Shown: piece by piece, positions 1 to 7,237 of the stretch | Numbering within the stretch: the stretch's first letter is position 1 | Layout of the letters: each line of letters starts with the position of its first letter | Source of the DNA: JBBRGK01 sp036741355 | GTDB taxonomy: Bacteria; Chloroflexota; Dehalococcoidia; CAUJGQ01 | Length of the DNA: 38,670 nt | Assembly: GCA_036741355.1 (NCBI GenBank) | Contig: DAINSK010000032.1 | Coordinates: 1-38,670 of the forward strand | Direction of reading: 5' to 3' | Translations under genes and position numbers: made by a program | The notes under the pieces: model-generated | Database searches by the model: none | Told to the model about the DNA's origin: nothing | The model's input: the letters and a program-made list of their open reading frames with translations, nothing else

Positions 1-2
1 CA

Positions 3-386
3 TTCGACAAGCTGCCCGAAGAGTTGTTCGCGACCGAAAGCAGTAAGCGGATCGCGGCACTGATGCTGCTGCAGGAGCCGCTGATACTCTCCGCGTTCAA
101 CTCGCTCAGCACGTTCGTGCCGGCGCTTCGTCGCTTCAACGATGTGCTCATCGAGGAACGCAACCGAGCCGCTATCGCCGCCTTCGACGCCGTACCCACT
201 GACCAGAACGCGCTGATCATCTACGGCGCCGGCCATGTTTCGGGGTTGATGGACGCGTTACGCGATCGCTGGTACTGGCGCAAGTCGGAAACCTGGTACA
301 CCGCCTTTCGTGGCGAGCCGATCATGGCAAACCCGTTTGGCCACCTCAAAGACATGTTCAGCGGCCTGTTCGGGGGCCGGGACTGA
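3..386 (+). CDS. TraB/GumN-like protein, C-terminal part (5' end outside window)
   Basis: The frame is open from the left edge, so this is the end of a longer gene; the first in-window start-like codon (TTG at 24) is probably internal. The visible part has an ERNRAAIAA stretch followed by IIYGAGHVSGLMDAL about 35 residues later. An RN...ia pattern followed by a GAGH..G loop is the C-terminal signature of the TraB/GumN family of membrane-anchored, putatively metal-binding proteins. The tail (W.RKSETWYTAF) and the hydrophobic LILSAFNSLSTFVPAL segment fit that family or the ChaN-like relatives. Substrate is unknown. A short GC-rich gap separates it from the next gene, which has its own -10-like element. 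Confidence 0.5.
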   Translation, partial: FDKLPEELFATESSKRIAALMLLQEPLILSAFNSLSTFVPALRRFNDVLIEERNRAAIAAFDAVPTDQNALIIYGAGHVSGLMDALRDRWYWRKSETWYTAFRGEPIMANPFGHLKDMFSGLFGGRD

Positions 387-395
387 CGCCCGGCG

Positions 396-401
396 TATAC
401 T
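396..401 (+). promoter_or_regulatory. Possible -10 element (TATACT) upstream of the URO-D-like gene
   Basis: TATACT matches the bacterial -10 consensus at five of six positions and lies 33 nt before the ATG at 435, which has a GGGAGG ribosome site at 421-426. No recognisable -35 element lies 16-18 nt upstream. It is the likely promoter of the 435-3754 gene run, on sequence similarity only. Confidence 0.3.
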
Positions 402-434
402 GATCCCTGTCCGCCGTTGCGGGAGGGAAGACCG

Positions 435-1430
435 ATGAACGAAACCGCCGCGCATAAACGGCGCCTGCGCGCCGCGCTCAAGGGTGATCGACCGGACCGG
501 GTGCCTTGCGCCCTGTGGGGCCACGATTTTGACCGCGAGTGGTCGGCCGCAAATCTGGCCGAGTTTACGGTCGAGTCGTATCGGACGTACGACTGGGATC
601 TGATCAAACTCAACCCGCGTGCCACGTATTATTTCGAGGCCTGGGGAAGCACGTACCAGCCGACCGGCACCACGCAGCCGCGTTTGCAGAGCCACCCTAT
701 CGACACCGCGGAGGAGCTTGCCAATCTGCCGATCGTCGATCCGGTCGGCGGCCCGTTTGCCGAGCAGCTCGACGCCTTGCGGCGCGTGCTCGACGAGGTC
801 GGCGCCGAAGTTGACGTCATCCAAACGGTCTTCAACCCGCTCACCGTGGCGAGCGGACTTCTGGCGATGCGTCCCGCCGCCTTCCGTGACCTTGCGCGGC
901 AGTACCCGGCAAAGGTACACACCGGTCTGGCGCACATATCCCGAGTGCTGGCGACATATGCAAAGGCCTGCACCGATGCTGGAGCGAGCGGCATCTTTTT
1001 CGCCACCGTCGATTGGGCAACGCGTGACGCGGCCGACGATTCTTTCTACCGCGAGTACGGCCGTCCGTATGACCTGCAGGTGCTGGAGCCGGTGGCCGGG
1101 GCGCCCGTCAACGTGCTTCACGTTTGCCGCGATCACAACCTGATGGACCTGCTGCTGGATTACCCGGTTGCGGCGGTCAACTGGGACGACCATGGCGCCG
1201 GCAACCCGTCGCTTACGAAAGTGGAGGGTCAGACTTCGGCCGCGGTGATGGGCGGCGTCGGCCGCGTCACGCTCGCCACCGGCACGGCCGATGAGGTATC
1301 CGCGCAGGTGAAAGCCGCCATCGCCGAGACCGGCGGCAAGCGACTGATCGTGTCCGCCGGCTGTTCTGTTGCGCCCACCGCTCCTCCAGCCAATTTGCGC
1401 GCCTTCGTGGACACGGTCCGTGGCAACTAA
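435..1430 (+). CDS. Uroporphyrinogen decarboxylase family protein
   Basis: A 331-residue protein of the URO-D/cobalamin-dependent methyltransferase superfamily (TIM barrel). The N-terminal PDRVPCALWG (about residues 20-30), the central GASGIFFATVDWA and the C-terminal VNVLHVCRDHN...NWDDHGAG strands follow the family layout, where the last of these is normally LH.CG. It is not HemE: the canonical HemE substrate-binding signatures are absent. Such paralogues are thought to act in demethylation or C1 metabolism, but the substrate cannot be told from sequence. I chose ATG 435 because GGGAGG (421-426) precedes it at a good distance; an earlier in-frame TTG at 417 lies inside that site. It heads a run of four same-strand genes. 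Confidence 0.78.
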   Translation: MNETAAHKRRLRAALKGDRPDRVPCALWGHDFDREWSAANLAEFTVESYRTYDWDLIKLNPRATYYFEAWGSTYQPTGTTQPRLQSHPIDTAEELANLPIVDPVGGPFAEQLDALRRVLDEVGAEVDVIQTVFNPLTVASGLLAMRPAAFRDLARQYPAKVHTGLAHISRVLATYAKACTDAGASGIFFATVDWATRDAADDSFYREYGRPYDLQVLEPVAGAPVNVLHVCRDHNLMDLLLDYPVAAVNWDDHGAGNPSLTKVEGQTSAAVMGGVGRVTLATGTADEVSAQVKAAIAETGGKRLIVSAGCSVAPTAPPANLRAFVDTVRGN

Positions 1431-1445
1431 GGGCATTCTTGTTGG

Positions 1446-2435
1446 ATGCACCTACAAATGGTGAATGAGGAGCGGCTGTTCCCCGAGGAGTGGCAGCGGG
1501 GCCCGCGGTTCAGCGGCGCGTATTCGTTTATGCGCGTTCCGCTCACGCGCGACTTGAGCCTTGCCGACGTCGCGATCGTCGGCGTTCCGTTCGATGGCGG
1601 CGTCAATCACCGACCGGGGGCCAGGTTCGGTCCGCGGGCGATCCGCAACGCCACGGCACAGGTGCGGCCGCATCCGATGCGGGGCGAGCCGCTCTGGGGA
1701 CCCCTGGAACGGCTGCGTGTCGTGGATTACGGCGACCTCGACGTCTCTTCTCCGTACATCGATTACGTGATCGATAAAATCCAGTCACTGCTGGAGCCTG
1801 TATTCGAGGCCGGCGTGGTCCCGATCATCCTTGGCGGCGACCACACCATCTCGCTGCCGATCCTGCGGGCGCTGGCGAAGACGCACGGCCCCGTCTCGTT
1901 GGTCCACTTCGACGCCCACCCCGACTTTTGGAAGCCAAATGAAGAGCGGCCCTACCACCATGGCACGCCGTTTCGCATCGCCGCCCACGAGGGGCTGATC
2001 CGCGTGCACGAGTCCATCCAGGTCGGCATTCGCGGCACGATCTCGGCGATGGTCGTTCAGGAAGTGCGTGACGCGGGCATGCATATGTTGCTGGCAGACG
2101 AATTTTATGAGCTGGGCGTGCGGGGAACGTTGGACCAGATCTGTGAGGTCGTTCGTCCTCCTGTTTACGTGTCATTGGACATAGACTGCGCCGATCCGGC
2201 TTACGCTCCGGGAACCGGAACGCCGGAGGTCGCCGGTTTGACCAGCCGAGAGCTGGTGCACCTGGTGCGGGGGTTGCGCGACCTGCCAATCGTCGGCTTT
2301 GACGTCGTCGAAGTCTCGCCGCCGTTCGATTCCGCCGAGATCACCGCCCTCCTTGCCGCAAACCTGGTCTACGAGTTCCTGGAAGTGATTGCGGCTCAGC
2401 GAGGCACGGGAGAGCCGCCGCCGCATGAGCGTTGA
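1446..2435 (+). CDS. Agmatinase/arginase-family ureohydrolase
   Basis: A 329-residue ureohydrolase, hydrolysing a guanidino compound to urea plus an amine (agmatine to putrescine is the commonest reaction). The dinuclear Mn site is complete: GGDHT (H133), FDAHPD (D156, H158, D160) and SLDIDCADP (D245, D247), followed by PGTGTPE. The substrate loop has HHGTPF. The family also contains guanidinobutyrase, proclavaminate amidinohydrolase and formimidoylglutamase, so the substrate is open. Start is ATG 1446 or ATG 1458; neither has a strong ribosome site. The gene begins 15 nt after the URO-D-like gene and overlaps the next by 11 nt. If putrescine is the product, it could feed the deoxyhypusine-synthase-like enzyme at 33039-34202. 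Confidence 0.85.
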   Translation: MHLQMVNEERLFPEEWQRGPRFSGAYSFMRVPLTRDLSLADVAIVGVPFDGGVNHRPGARFGPRAIRNATAQVRPHPMRGEPLWGPLERLRVVDYGDLDVSSPYIDYVIDKIQSLLEPVFEAGVVPIILGGDHTISLPILRALAKTHGPVSLVHFDAHPDFWKPNEERPYHHGTPFRIAAHEGLIRVHESIQVGIRGTISAMVVQEVRDAGMHMLLADEFYELGVRGTLDQICEVVRPPVYVSLDIDCADPAYAPGTGTPEVAGLTSRELVHLVRGLRDLPIVGFDVVEVSPPFDSAEITALLAANLVYEFLEVIAAQRGTGEPPPHER

Positions 2436-2790
2436 ATCCCGATCTGGTGAGGAACAGTACTGCTACCTGACGACGGTTGGTCGTATCAGCGGTGAGCCGC
2501 GGGAGATCGAGATCTGGTTTGTCGCCCGCGGCAACACGGTGTACATGCTCTCCGGAAACGGCCAGAACTCCCACTGGGTGATGAACATTCATACCAATCC
2601 GAGTGTGAGCGTGCGCGTCGGCGACGAAGAGTTCCAGGGAGTGGCAAGAGTCCTCGAGCCGGGCGAAGAGGGGCAGTCGATCCGCCCTCTGCTCGCCGCC
2701 AAGTACGAGGGATGGGAGCCGGGCAAGCCGCTCTCTGCCTGGGCACGAACGGCGTTGCCCGTCGCCGTGGACCTTCGGCCTGAACAGTAG
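2425..2790 (+). CDS. Deazaflavin (F420)-dependent nitroreductase-family protein
   Basis: A 121-residue split-beta-barrel protein resembling the DDN/F420H2-dependent quinone reductase family. The diagnostic stretch begins TTVGRISGEPREIEIWF, then V...GN..VYMLSGNGQNSHWVMNI, a strand ending SVSVRVGDEEFQGVAR. The R-SG-PR-E/I-W pattern and the N..W..N segment are typical. Family members use F420 or flavin to reduce quinones or nitro compounds; some only bind the cofactor. I chose ATG 2425, which overlaps the end of the ureohydrolase gene by 11 nt (translational coupling); the TTG upstream in the same frame lies inside that gene. Its presence hints that the organism makes or uses F420. Confidence 0.72.
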   Translation: MSVESRSGEEQYCYLTTVGRISGEPREIEIWFVARGNTVYMLSGNGQNSHWVMNIHTNPSVSVRVGDEEFQGVARVLEPGEEGQSIRPLLAAKYEGWEPGKPLSAWARTALPVAVDLRPEQ

Positions 2791-2803
2791 GAGTGTTGGT
2801 CGT

Positions 2804-3754
2804 TTGAACGAAACCGTGACGCTGCCCGGGATTGCAGATATTGAGGCGGCGGCCGTTCGGATCACCCCGTACCTTCGCCGCACGCCCACCGTTCCGCTGG
2901 TACCCACGTACGGAACCGTACCCGGAGAGCTTTGGCTCAAGCTCGAAAGTCTGCAGCACACCGGTTCGTTCAAGCCGCGTGGCGCGTTCAACAAGCTGCT
3001 GAGCGTTGACGAATCCAGGCGCAGTGCGGGGGTGGCGGCCGTTTCCGGCGGCAACCACGGGCTGGGCGTCGCTTTCGCGGCGCGCCGGCTTGCCGTACCG
3101 GCGACGATCTTTCTGCCCATCTACGCTTCGCCCGTCAAGCAGCAGCGAATCGCGGCGCTCGGCGCCACAATTGTCCTCAACGAAACGATCGCGGAGGCAT
3201 TCGAGCGCGCCGCAGCACATGTGGCCGAGACCGGTGCAGTGATGGTCCATCCGTACGCCGACCCACTGGTCGTGTGCGGTCAGGGTACGGTGGGGCTCGA
3301 GTTCGTGCAGGACGCACCGCCGCTCGATACGCTGGTCGTCGCTATCGGCGGCGGCGGGCTGATGTCGGGCGTGGCGATTGCAACCAGGGCGCTGTCGCCG
3401 CGCACGCGCATCGTCGGCGTCGAGCCGGAAGGCGCCGCGACGATGACGGCGGCACGGGCTGCTGGCCATCCGGTCACGCTGCCGAAGATCGGCTCCGTGG
3501 CCGCCGATTCCCTGGGAGCGCCCGACGTCGCTCCGCTAACCTTCGCCGCTGGTCAGCAACTGTTGGACGACGTAGTCCTGGTCAGTGACGAAGAGATCCT
3601 GGCGGCTCGCTCGTGGCTCTGGCTTGAACAGAACCTGGCGGCCGAGAACGGTGGGGTCACTGCCCTCGCCGCCTATCTCGCCGGCAAGTCAGGCAACACC
3701 GGCGGCCGTACCGGGGTAATCGTCTGCGGCGGCAACATCGACCTGGGGTGGTGA
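2804..3754 (+). CDS. Serine/threonine dehydratase (fold-type II PLP enzyme)
   Basis: A 316-residue catalytic domain without an ACT regulatory domain. The PLP lysine is in SFKPRG (K57), the phosphate/substrate loop in SGGNHG (81-86), and the glycine-rich PLP-phosphate loop is GGGGL (182-186). The C-terminal VCGGNID is the usual end-strand motif. It should deaminate L-threonine or L-serine to 2-oxobutyrate or pyruvate; racemase or hydroxyaspartate dehydratase activity is also possible. The start is TTG 2804, supported by AGGAG at 2789-2793 that overlaps the previous stop. Last gene of the run that begins at 435; it ends inside the left edge of an intergenic repeat that separates it from the convergent CoA-transferase. 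Confidence 0.85.
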   Translation: MNETVTLPGIADIEAAAVRITPYLRRTPTVPLVPTYGTVPGELWLKLESLQHTGSFKPRGAFNKLLSVDESRRSAGVAAVSGGNHGLGVAFAARRLAVPATIFLPIYASPVKQQRIAALGATIVLNETIAEAFERAAAHVAETGAVMVHPYADPLVVCGQGTVGLEFVQDAPPLDTLVVAIGGGGLMSGVAIATRALSPRTRIVGVEPEGAATMTAARAAGHPVTLPKIGSVAADSLGAPDVAPLTFAAGQQLLDDVVLVSDEEILAARSWLWLEQNLAAENGGVTALAAYLAGKSGNTGGRTGVIVCGGNIDLGW

Positions 3755-3764
3755 CGGTTACCCC

Positions 3765-4000
3765 TATCTCTCCCGACCTCTCTTTCCCTCAATAGGACAC
3801 GCTTCGCTGCCCAGATGCAGGGAAAGAGAGGAGCTTCCGCGGGGGATCAGTGCCCATAACCTGCGGTGGTGGATAACCGGGCAGGGCACGCAAAGCCTCC
3901 TTACCCCACAGCCAAAGCGTCGAACAACCCGACCATGTCCCGTTTGAGCATCAGAGGATCGCCCCTTTCCCTGCTTCGGGGAAAGGGGAGGGGGATAGAG
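3765..4000. repeat. Composite palindromic intergenic repeat, full copy 1 (inverted relative to copy 2)
   Basis: Two hairpins bracket about 125 nt of non-palindromic interior. One has 13-bp arms at 3777-3789 and 3819-3831 (CCTCTCTTTCCCT and its complement). The other has 10-bp arms at 3962-3971 and 3979-3988 (CCCCTTTCCC and its complement), preceded by GATCG. Outside the first hairpin is CCCCTATCTCTCCCGA. Read on the minus strand, this matches the order of the copy at 8388-8572: CCCCTTTCCC hairpin, GGGGCGAT, spacer, CTCTTTCCC hairpin, GGGAGATAGGGG. It fills the gap between convergent genes, where it could end transcription from both sides. Confidence 0.7.
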
Positions 4001-4001
4001 G

Positions 4002-5219
4002 TTACGTCGCCTCCACCGTCGCATCCCTCGCGCCGATGATCCCTGATTCGATCAGTTGGCGTAGGGCTTCCCCATTGATGCTTAGCTCCTGGTCGAGCAC
4101 TTCGGCCGTGTGTTGACCCAACAGGGGCGCCGGCTGCAGCTCTACGTCTGAATCGGAGAGGCGGAACGGCGGAGCGATGAACTCCCAGGCGCCCCGTTCC
4201 GGGTGTACCACCGTGCGAATGGCGTTGCGCGCCAGCATGTGTGGATCGGTTAAGAGCTCACCGCTATCGAGAACCGCGCCACAGGGGACGCCGTGCGAGC
4301 CGAGATGCTCCCAGACCTCGTACTTGGTTCGCTGGGCGGTCCACGCCGCTATTTCCGCGTGCAATTCATCGCCATGGCCGGCGCGGGCCTGGGGGGTGGA
4401 GAAGCGCTCGTCGTGCGCCAGGTCAGCGCGGCCGATCGCGGTAATCAGTGCGTCCCACATTCTCGTCGTGGCGACCATGATGTATGCGAAGTCGTTCGGG
4501 CCGCCGGGGGAGCATGGATAGAGGTCGGTGGGCGCGACCGTACGATTGCCGCGACGTGGCACCGGATTGCCCGTGCGCTCTCGGTGTGACAGGCCGCAAC
4601 GAATAAAGCTGGCGACCGTCTCCTGCATCGAGACCTCGACTTTCTGTCCTTGCCCGGTTTCCTGTCGCTGGATGTACGCGGCGAGGATGCCGAGCGCGAG
4701 GTGCAGGCCGGAGCCGGTGTCGCCCATGGTCGGACCGGGGCGTAGCGGCGGCGTATCCATGCTCGTGCCGGTGAGACTGAAGGCGCCGCCGGCGGCCTGC
4801 GCCACCATGTCGTAGCACTTGAAGTTTGCATACGGGCCCGTGGTGCCGAAGCCCTTCAGCGTGGCGTAGATGACTGGTGGATGGGCCTTCTTCAAAGTCT
4901 CGTAACCGATGCCCAGCCTCTCCATAGTGCCGAGGGTGAAGTTCTCGGTGACGACGTCAAAGTTCGGCAGCAGCTTGAGGAAAAGCTGCCGGCCCTCTTC
5001 GCTGCGCAGGTTGATCGCCACGCTGCGCTTGTTGGCGTTGAAGCTCAGAAAGTAGAGCGAGTCCTTGTTGCCCCGTTCCGTGTGGCGGCCGGGGTCGCCG
5101 ACGCCGGGCTGCTCGACTTTCACGACGGTCGCCCCGAGCCAAGCCAGTAGCTGGGTACACGACGTTCCCGCCTCGTATTGGGTCAGGTCGAGGATCCGGA
5201 GTTTGTCGAGCGCTGGCAT
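4002..5219 (-). CDS. Class III (CaiB/BaiF) CoA-transferase
   Basis: A 405-residue family III CoA-transferase, moving CoA between carboxylic acids. N-terminal LRILDLTQYEAGTSCTQLLAWLGATVVKVE is the Rossmann-like CoA-binding start. NANKRSVAINL, LKGFGTTGPY and CYDMVAQAAGG follow; the aspartate (about D137) aligns with the catalytic Asp that forms the acyl-anhydride in formyl-CoA transferase. LLGQHTAEVL near the C-terminus is the usual closing motif. I chose ATG 5219, with an AGGAG-type site just upstream, rather than the ORF start 34 codons earlier. It is monocistronic and its acid substrate cannot be inferred; a second paralogue lies at 24716-25966. Confidence 0.88.
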   Translation of the reverse strand: MPALDKLRILDLTQYEAGTSCTQLLAWLGATVVKVEQPGVGDPGRHTERGNKDSLYFLSFNANKRSVAINLRSEEGRQLFLKLLPNFDVVTENFTLGTMERLGIGYETLKKAHPPVIYATLKGFGTTGPYANFKCYDMVAQAAGGAFSLTGTSMDTPPLRPGPTMGDTGSGLHLALGILAAYIQRQETGQGQKVEVSMQETVASFIRCGLSHRERTGNPVPRRGNRTVAPTDLYPCSPGGPNDFAYIMVATTRMWDALITAIGRADLAHDERFSTPQARAGHGDELHAEIAAWTAQRTKYEVWEHLGSHGVPCGAVLDSGELLTDPHMLARNAIRTVVHPERGAWEFIAPPFRLSDSDVELQPAPLLGQHTAEVLDQELSINGEALRQLIESGIIGARDATVEAT

Positions 5220-5390
5220 CGTTATCGGCTCCTTGTTTCGGGTTGCCGCCTGCTTCCGGCCCCAATCTGCGGCGGGCAAACACCATTGACGCCATGCTAG
5301 TCCCAGTACACTGCGTTGCAAAGGGTGTGATGACGCCGATCGCCTGTCGTAATGTTCACTCCCATTGAGTGAGAGGGGTCATCGCAGGGC

Positions 5391-5419
5391 TTGACAGCGC
5401 AAGTAAAATGCAATCTACG
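5391..5419 (+). promoter_or_regulatory. Candidate sigma70-type promoter for the DUF4389 gene
   Basis: The intergenic stretch 5220-5514 has no gene. It contains a perfect TTGACA (5391-5396), a 17-nt spacer and TCTACG (5414-5419), a weak -10 box matching three of six positions. Transcription would start about 90 nt before the ATG at 5515. Confidence 0.35.
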
Positions 5420-5514
5420 AGCTAGGGATGAGCGGGGAGGCATTTGTACTGAACGAATAAAAACAACGGCGTTAACGGACCCCGCGAGTATCCCACCAAA
5501 TTGGAGGAGAGAAT

Positions 5515-6123
5515 ATGGCCGCCGTACAGCCGGTTCTGCAGTTCGACGTCGAGTACCCGGAGCACCTCAGCCGCTGGAAGATTTTCTTCAAGTGGCTCTT
5601 GGCGATCCCGCACATCATTATCCTGTATGTCTTTCAGTACCTCATCGAGATCACGACGTTCCTGTCATGGTTCGCCATCCTGTTCACCGGCAGGTATCCG
5701 CGCGGCTTGTGGGACCTGTCAGTGACGTATATGAGGTGGCAGGCGCGGGTGTACGCCTACGCTGGGCTCCTCCGCGACGAATACCCGCCGTTCGGAACCG
5801 GCGACTATCCCGTCCAATTCCAGCTTGATTATCCCACGAGCCTCTCGCGCTGGAAGATATTCCTCAAGTGGCTCCTGGCCATCCCGAGCATGGTCGTGTT
5901 GATGCTTCTCAGCATCGGAATGATCGTCGTCTCCCTGATCGCGTTCTTTGCGATCCTGTTTACCGGACGGTATCCGAGAGGGATGTTCACCTTCGTTGTA
6001 GGCGTGCAGCGCTGGGGCTACCGCCTCACCGCGTATTTGTTCTTGCTGACCGATGCTTACCCGCCATTTACGCTGGCGCAAGTTGCGTCGCCGACCGCCG
6101 CCGCCGCGATCGGTGCTGCCTGA
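5515..6123 (+). CDS. Tandem DUF4389 membrane protein
   Basis: A 202-residue protein made of two DUF4389 repeats (about residues 8-95 and 102-190). Each runs: F..(E/D)YP..LSRWKIF.KWLLAIP, a hydrophobic segment, FAILFTGRYPRG, a W-R-x-Y stretch and L..D.YPPF. Four transmembrane helices are expected. DUF4389 proteins are common in Chloroflexota and Actinobacteria and have no established function. The start is firm: GGAGGAG sits just upstream of ATG 5515. It is a single-gene unit ended by a strong hairpin at 6138-6165. Confidence 0.85.
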   Translation: MAAVQPVLQFDVEYPEHLSRWKIFFKWLLAIPHIIILYVFQYLIEITTFLSWFAILFTGRYPRGLWDLSVTYMRWQARVYAYAGLLRDEYPPFGTGDYPVQFQLDYPTSLSRWKIFLKWLLAIPSMVVLMLLSIGMIVVSLIAFFAILFTGRYPRGMFTFVVGVQRWGYRLTAYLFLLTDAYPPFTLAQVASPTAAAAIGAA

Positions 6124-6137
6124 TCCGTTGAAATACC

Positions 6138-6165
6138 GGGGCGGCAGCCGCGCGGCTGCCGCCCC
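6138..6165 (+). terminator. Perfect 28-nt palindrome downstream of DUF4389 gene
   Basis: Fourteen bases from 6138 are followed directly by their exact reverse complement up to 6165, with no loop. It begins 15 nt after the DUF4389 stop, so it is well placed as a transcript end, but it lacks a T-run. It also lies just beyond the stop codon of the displaced glycosyltransferase 3' end on the other strand, so it could serve both strands or be a protein-binding palindrome. Confidence 0.5.
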
Positions 6166-6169
6166 CGCG

Positions 6170-6280
6170 TCACCTCTGCATCGGCGTCCAATCGCGATGT
6201 CGGCGGCGCAGCGGCGCCAGGATCGCGGTAGCCTGAGTCGCCGGCCCGTACAGCGGCACTGCAAATGCCAGCCTCGCCTT
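6170..6280 (-). pseudogene. Displaced 3' end of a GT2 glycosyltransferase gene
   Basis: Read on the minus strand, this stretch encodes about 36 residues (KARLAFAVPLYGPATQ, then ATAILAPLRRRHRDWTPMQR) ending in a TGA at 6172-6170. They match the last residues of the intact glycosyltransferase encoded at 7238-8506 (K-V-R-P-A-V-AVPLYG, then AILAPLR...RRHRDWTP..R), with a three-residue deletion. At DNA level 6181-6199 equals 7249-7267 exactly and the roughly 99 aligned bases are about 85% identical by hand count. The frame and stop remain intact but no upstream part of the gene is present. It forms one arm of a direct repeat around the toxin-antitoxin locus. Confidence 0.8.
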
Positions 6281-6315
6281 GGCGTATGAACTGATATGAT
6301 TAGGCAGGAAGGTCA

Positions 6316-6480
6316 ACAATTACGGCGGCCGAACATCAGCCTATCGATATCACTACCATGCCGGAGCTTTTGCGCCTGGCCGATGAAGTGCGGCGCACCC
6401 GCTGCCCACGACTTCTGCGCCGAGGCGATATGGTGCGGAGCCCCTCGCCGGGTCGGATGACTGATGGCGCGGTGATGCAG
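6316..6480 (+). pseudogene. Decayed antitoxin-like fragment
   Basis: In one frame this reads ITAAEHQPIDITTMPELLRLADEVRRTRCPRLLRRGDMV. It recalls the N-terminal part of antitoxins common in Chloroflexota genomes (an IT..PEL.RLAEEVR.T..PR.LRR pattern normally followed by an acidic, hydrophobic strand). Here no good start codon precedes the conserved part (a stop is at 6301-6303; the first ATG is 6358), and after GDMV the similarity is lost. I infer an inactivated antitoxin lying just upstream of the intact-looking UPF0175 gene. The family match is from memory of the pattern and is tentative. Confidence 0.3.
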
Positions 6481-6532
6481 TCGAGGGTCGTGGCTGCTCT
6501 TCTGCCGCTTATCGACGTGCTGAGGCGAGGTC

Positions 6533-6829
6533 GTGGGGAACCGCGTCCTATCCCTGGAGTTGCCTGAGGAGATCGTGGCGCTGCTCGGCTCACCGGCCGC
6601 TGCGGCGACGAAGGCGAAAGAGGCGCTCGTGATCGAGCTGCTGCGTGAGGCACGCATCGGTCAGGCAATGGCCGCCGAGCTGCTCGGTCTGACGCGGGCA
6701 GAGGTCCTCGATCTCAGGGTGCAGCACCGCATCCCCTCCGGTCCTGAGACCGTTGTTGAAGAAGCAAGCCGGGAGATCGAGGAGATGCGCCGCTTCTTCG
6801 ACGCGCGTGCGCCATATGACCGCGATTAG
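6533..6829 (+). CDS. UPF0175-family antitoxin
   Basis: A 98-residue protein of the UPF0175 family, the antitoxin partner of DUF3368 PIN toxins. VLSLELPEEIVALLGS, KEALVIELLREARIGQAMAAELLGLTRAEVLDL and HRIP match the family: a short N-terminal strand and a helix-turn-helix-like region with the (I)..G.AAELLGL.R.E pattern. The acidic C-terminal tail is the likely toxin-binding region. Start is GTG 6533, with TGAGG seven bases upstream. It overlaps the toxin gene by 14 nt, the normal order for this module (antitoxin first). Such pairs usually repress their own promoter; no clear operator is seen. Confidence 0.75.
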   Translation: MGNRVLSLELPEEIVALLGSPAAAATKAKEALVIELLREARIGQAMAAELLGLTRAEVLDLRVQHRIPSGPETVVEEASREIEEMRRFFDARAPYDRD

Positions 6830-7202
6830 CGACAGTAGTCCGCTGATTCTCTTGGCCACGATCGGCCGTCTCGATCTACTGCATTCGGTCTTTCGCGAGA
6901 TCGTCATACCGCCTGCCGTGCGGCGCGAAGTCACCATCGCCGGTGCCGGCCGACCGGGGGCCGCAGGAGCTGCAGCGGCTGGCTGGATCAGCGTACGGGC
7001 GCCGACAAACTTGCCCGCTGGTGCCAGACAGTTCGGTCCGATCGGAGCGGGAGAGACTGAGGTCGTCGCCCTGGCCCTCAAACTTGGTCGGGGTCTGCCC
7101 GTGCTATTGGACGATCGGGCCGGACGCAGGGTCGCTGAACACCAGAACCTTCTGGTTATCGGCAGCGGCGGCGTATTGATCCGAGCACAAGAGTCGATTT
7201 GA
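6816..7202 (+). CDS. DUF3368 PIN-domain toxin, apparently C-terminally shortened
   Basis: A VapC-like PIN ribonuclease of the DUF3368 family, 128 residues. The acidic catalytic set is present: ISDSSPL (D6), PPAVRREV (E38), GAGETE (E80) and LLDDRAGRR (D99/D100), followed by VIGSGGVLIRAQE. DUF3368 proteins usually continue 25-35 residues beyond the G-G-V-L-L-R-A-K strand as a helical tail; this one stops after ESI. The break lies 36 nt from the glycosyltransferase stop codon, where one arm of the 3'-end repeat starts. It may therefore be inactive or altered. ATG 6816 is taken because it overlaps the antitoxin gene and restores the usual N-terminus. Confidence 0.72.
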   Translation: MTAISDSSPLILLATIGRLDLLHSVFREIVIPPAVRREVTIAGAGRPGAAGAAAAGWISVRAPTNLPAGARQFGPIGAGETEVVALALKLGRGLPVLLDDRAGRRVAEHQNLLVIGSGGVLIRAQESI

Positions 7203-7237
7203 AATCGGTTCCCCGCGTCAGAATCGCCTTTCCCGCA

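Noticed and set aside
258..1451. Long minus-strand open frame opposite the URO-D-like gene
   Set aside because: Arg/Gly/Ala-rich shadow of a real gene in GC-rich DNA; no family features, no ribosome site.
2486..3469. 327-codon minus-strand frame spanning two plus-strand genes
   Set aside because: Crosses the gap between two well-supported genes and has no protein-like motif.
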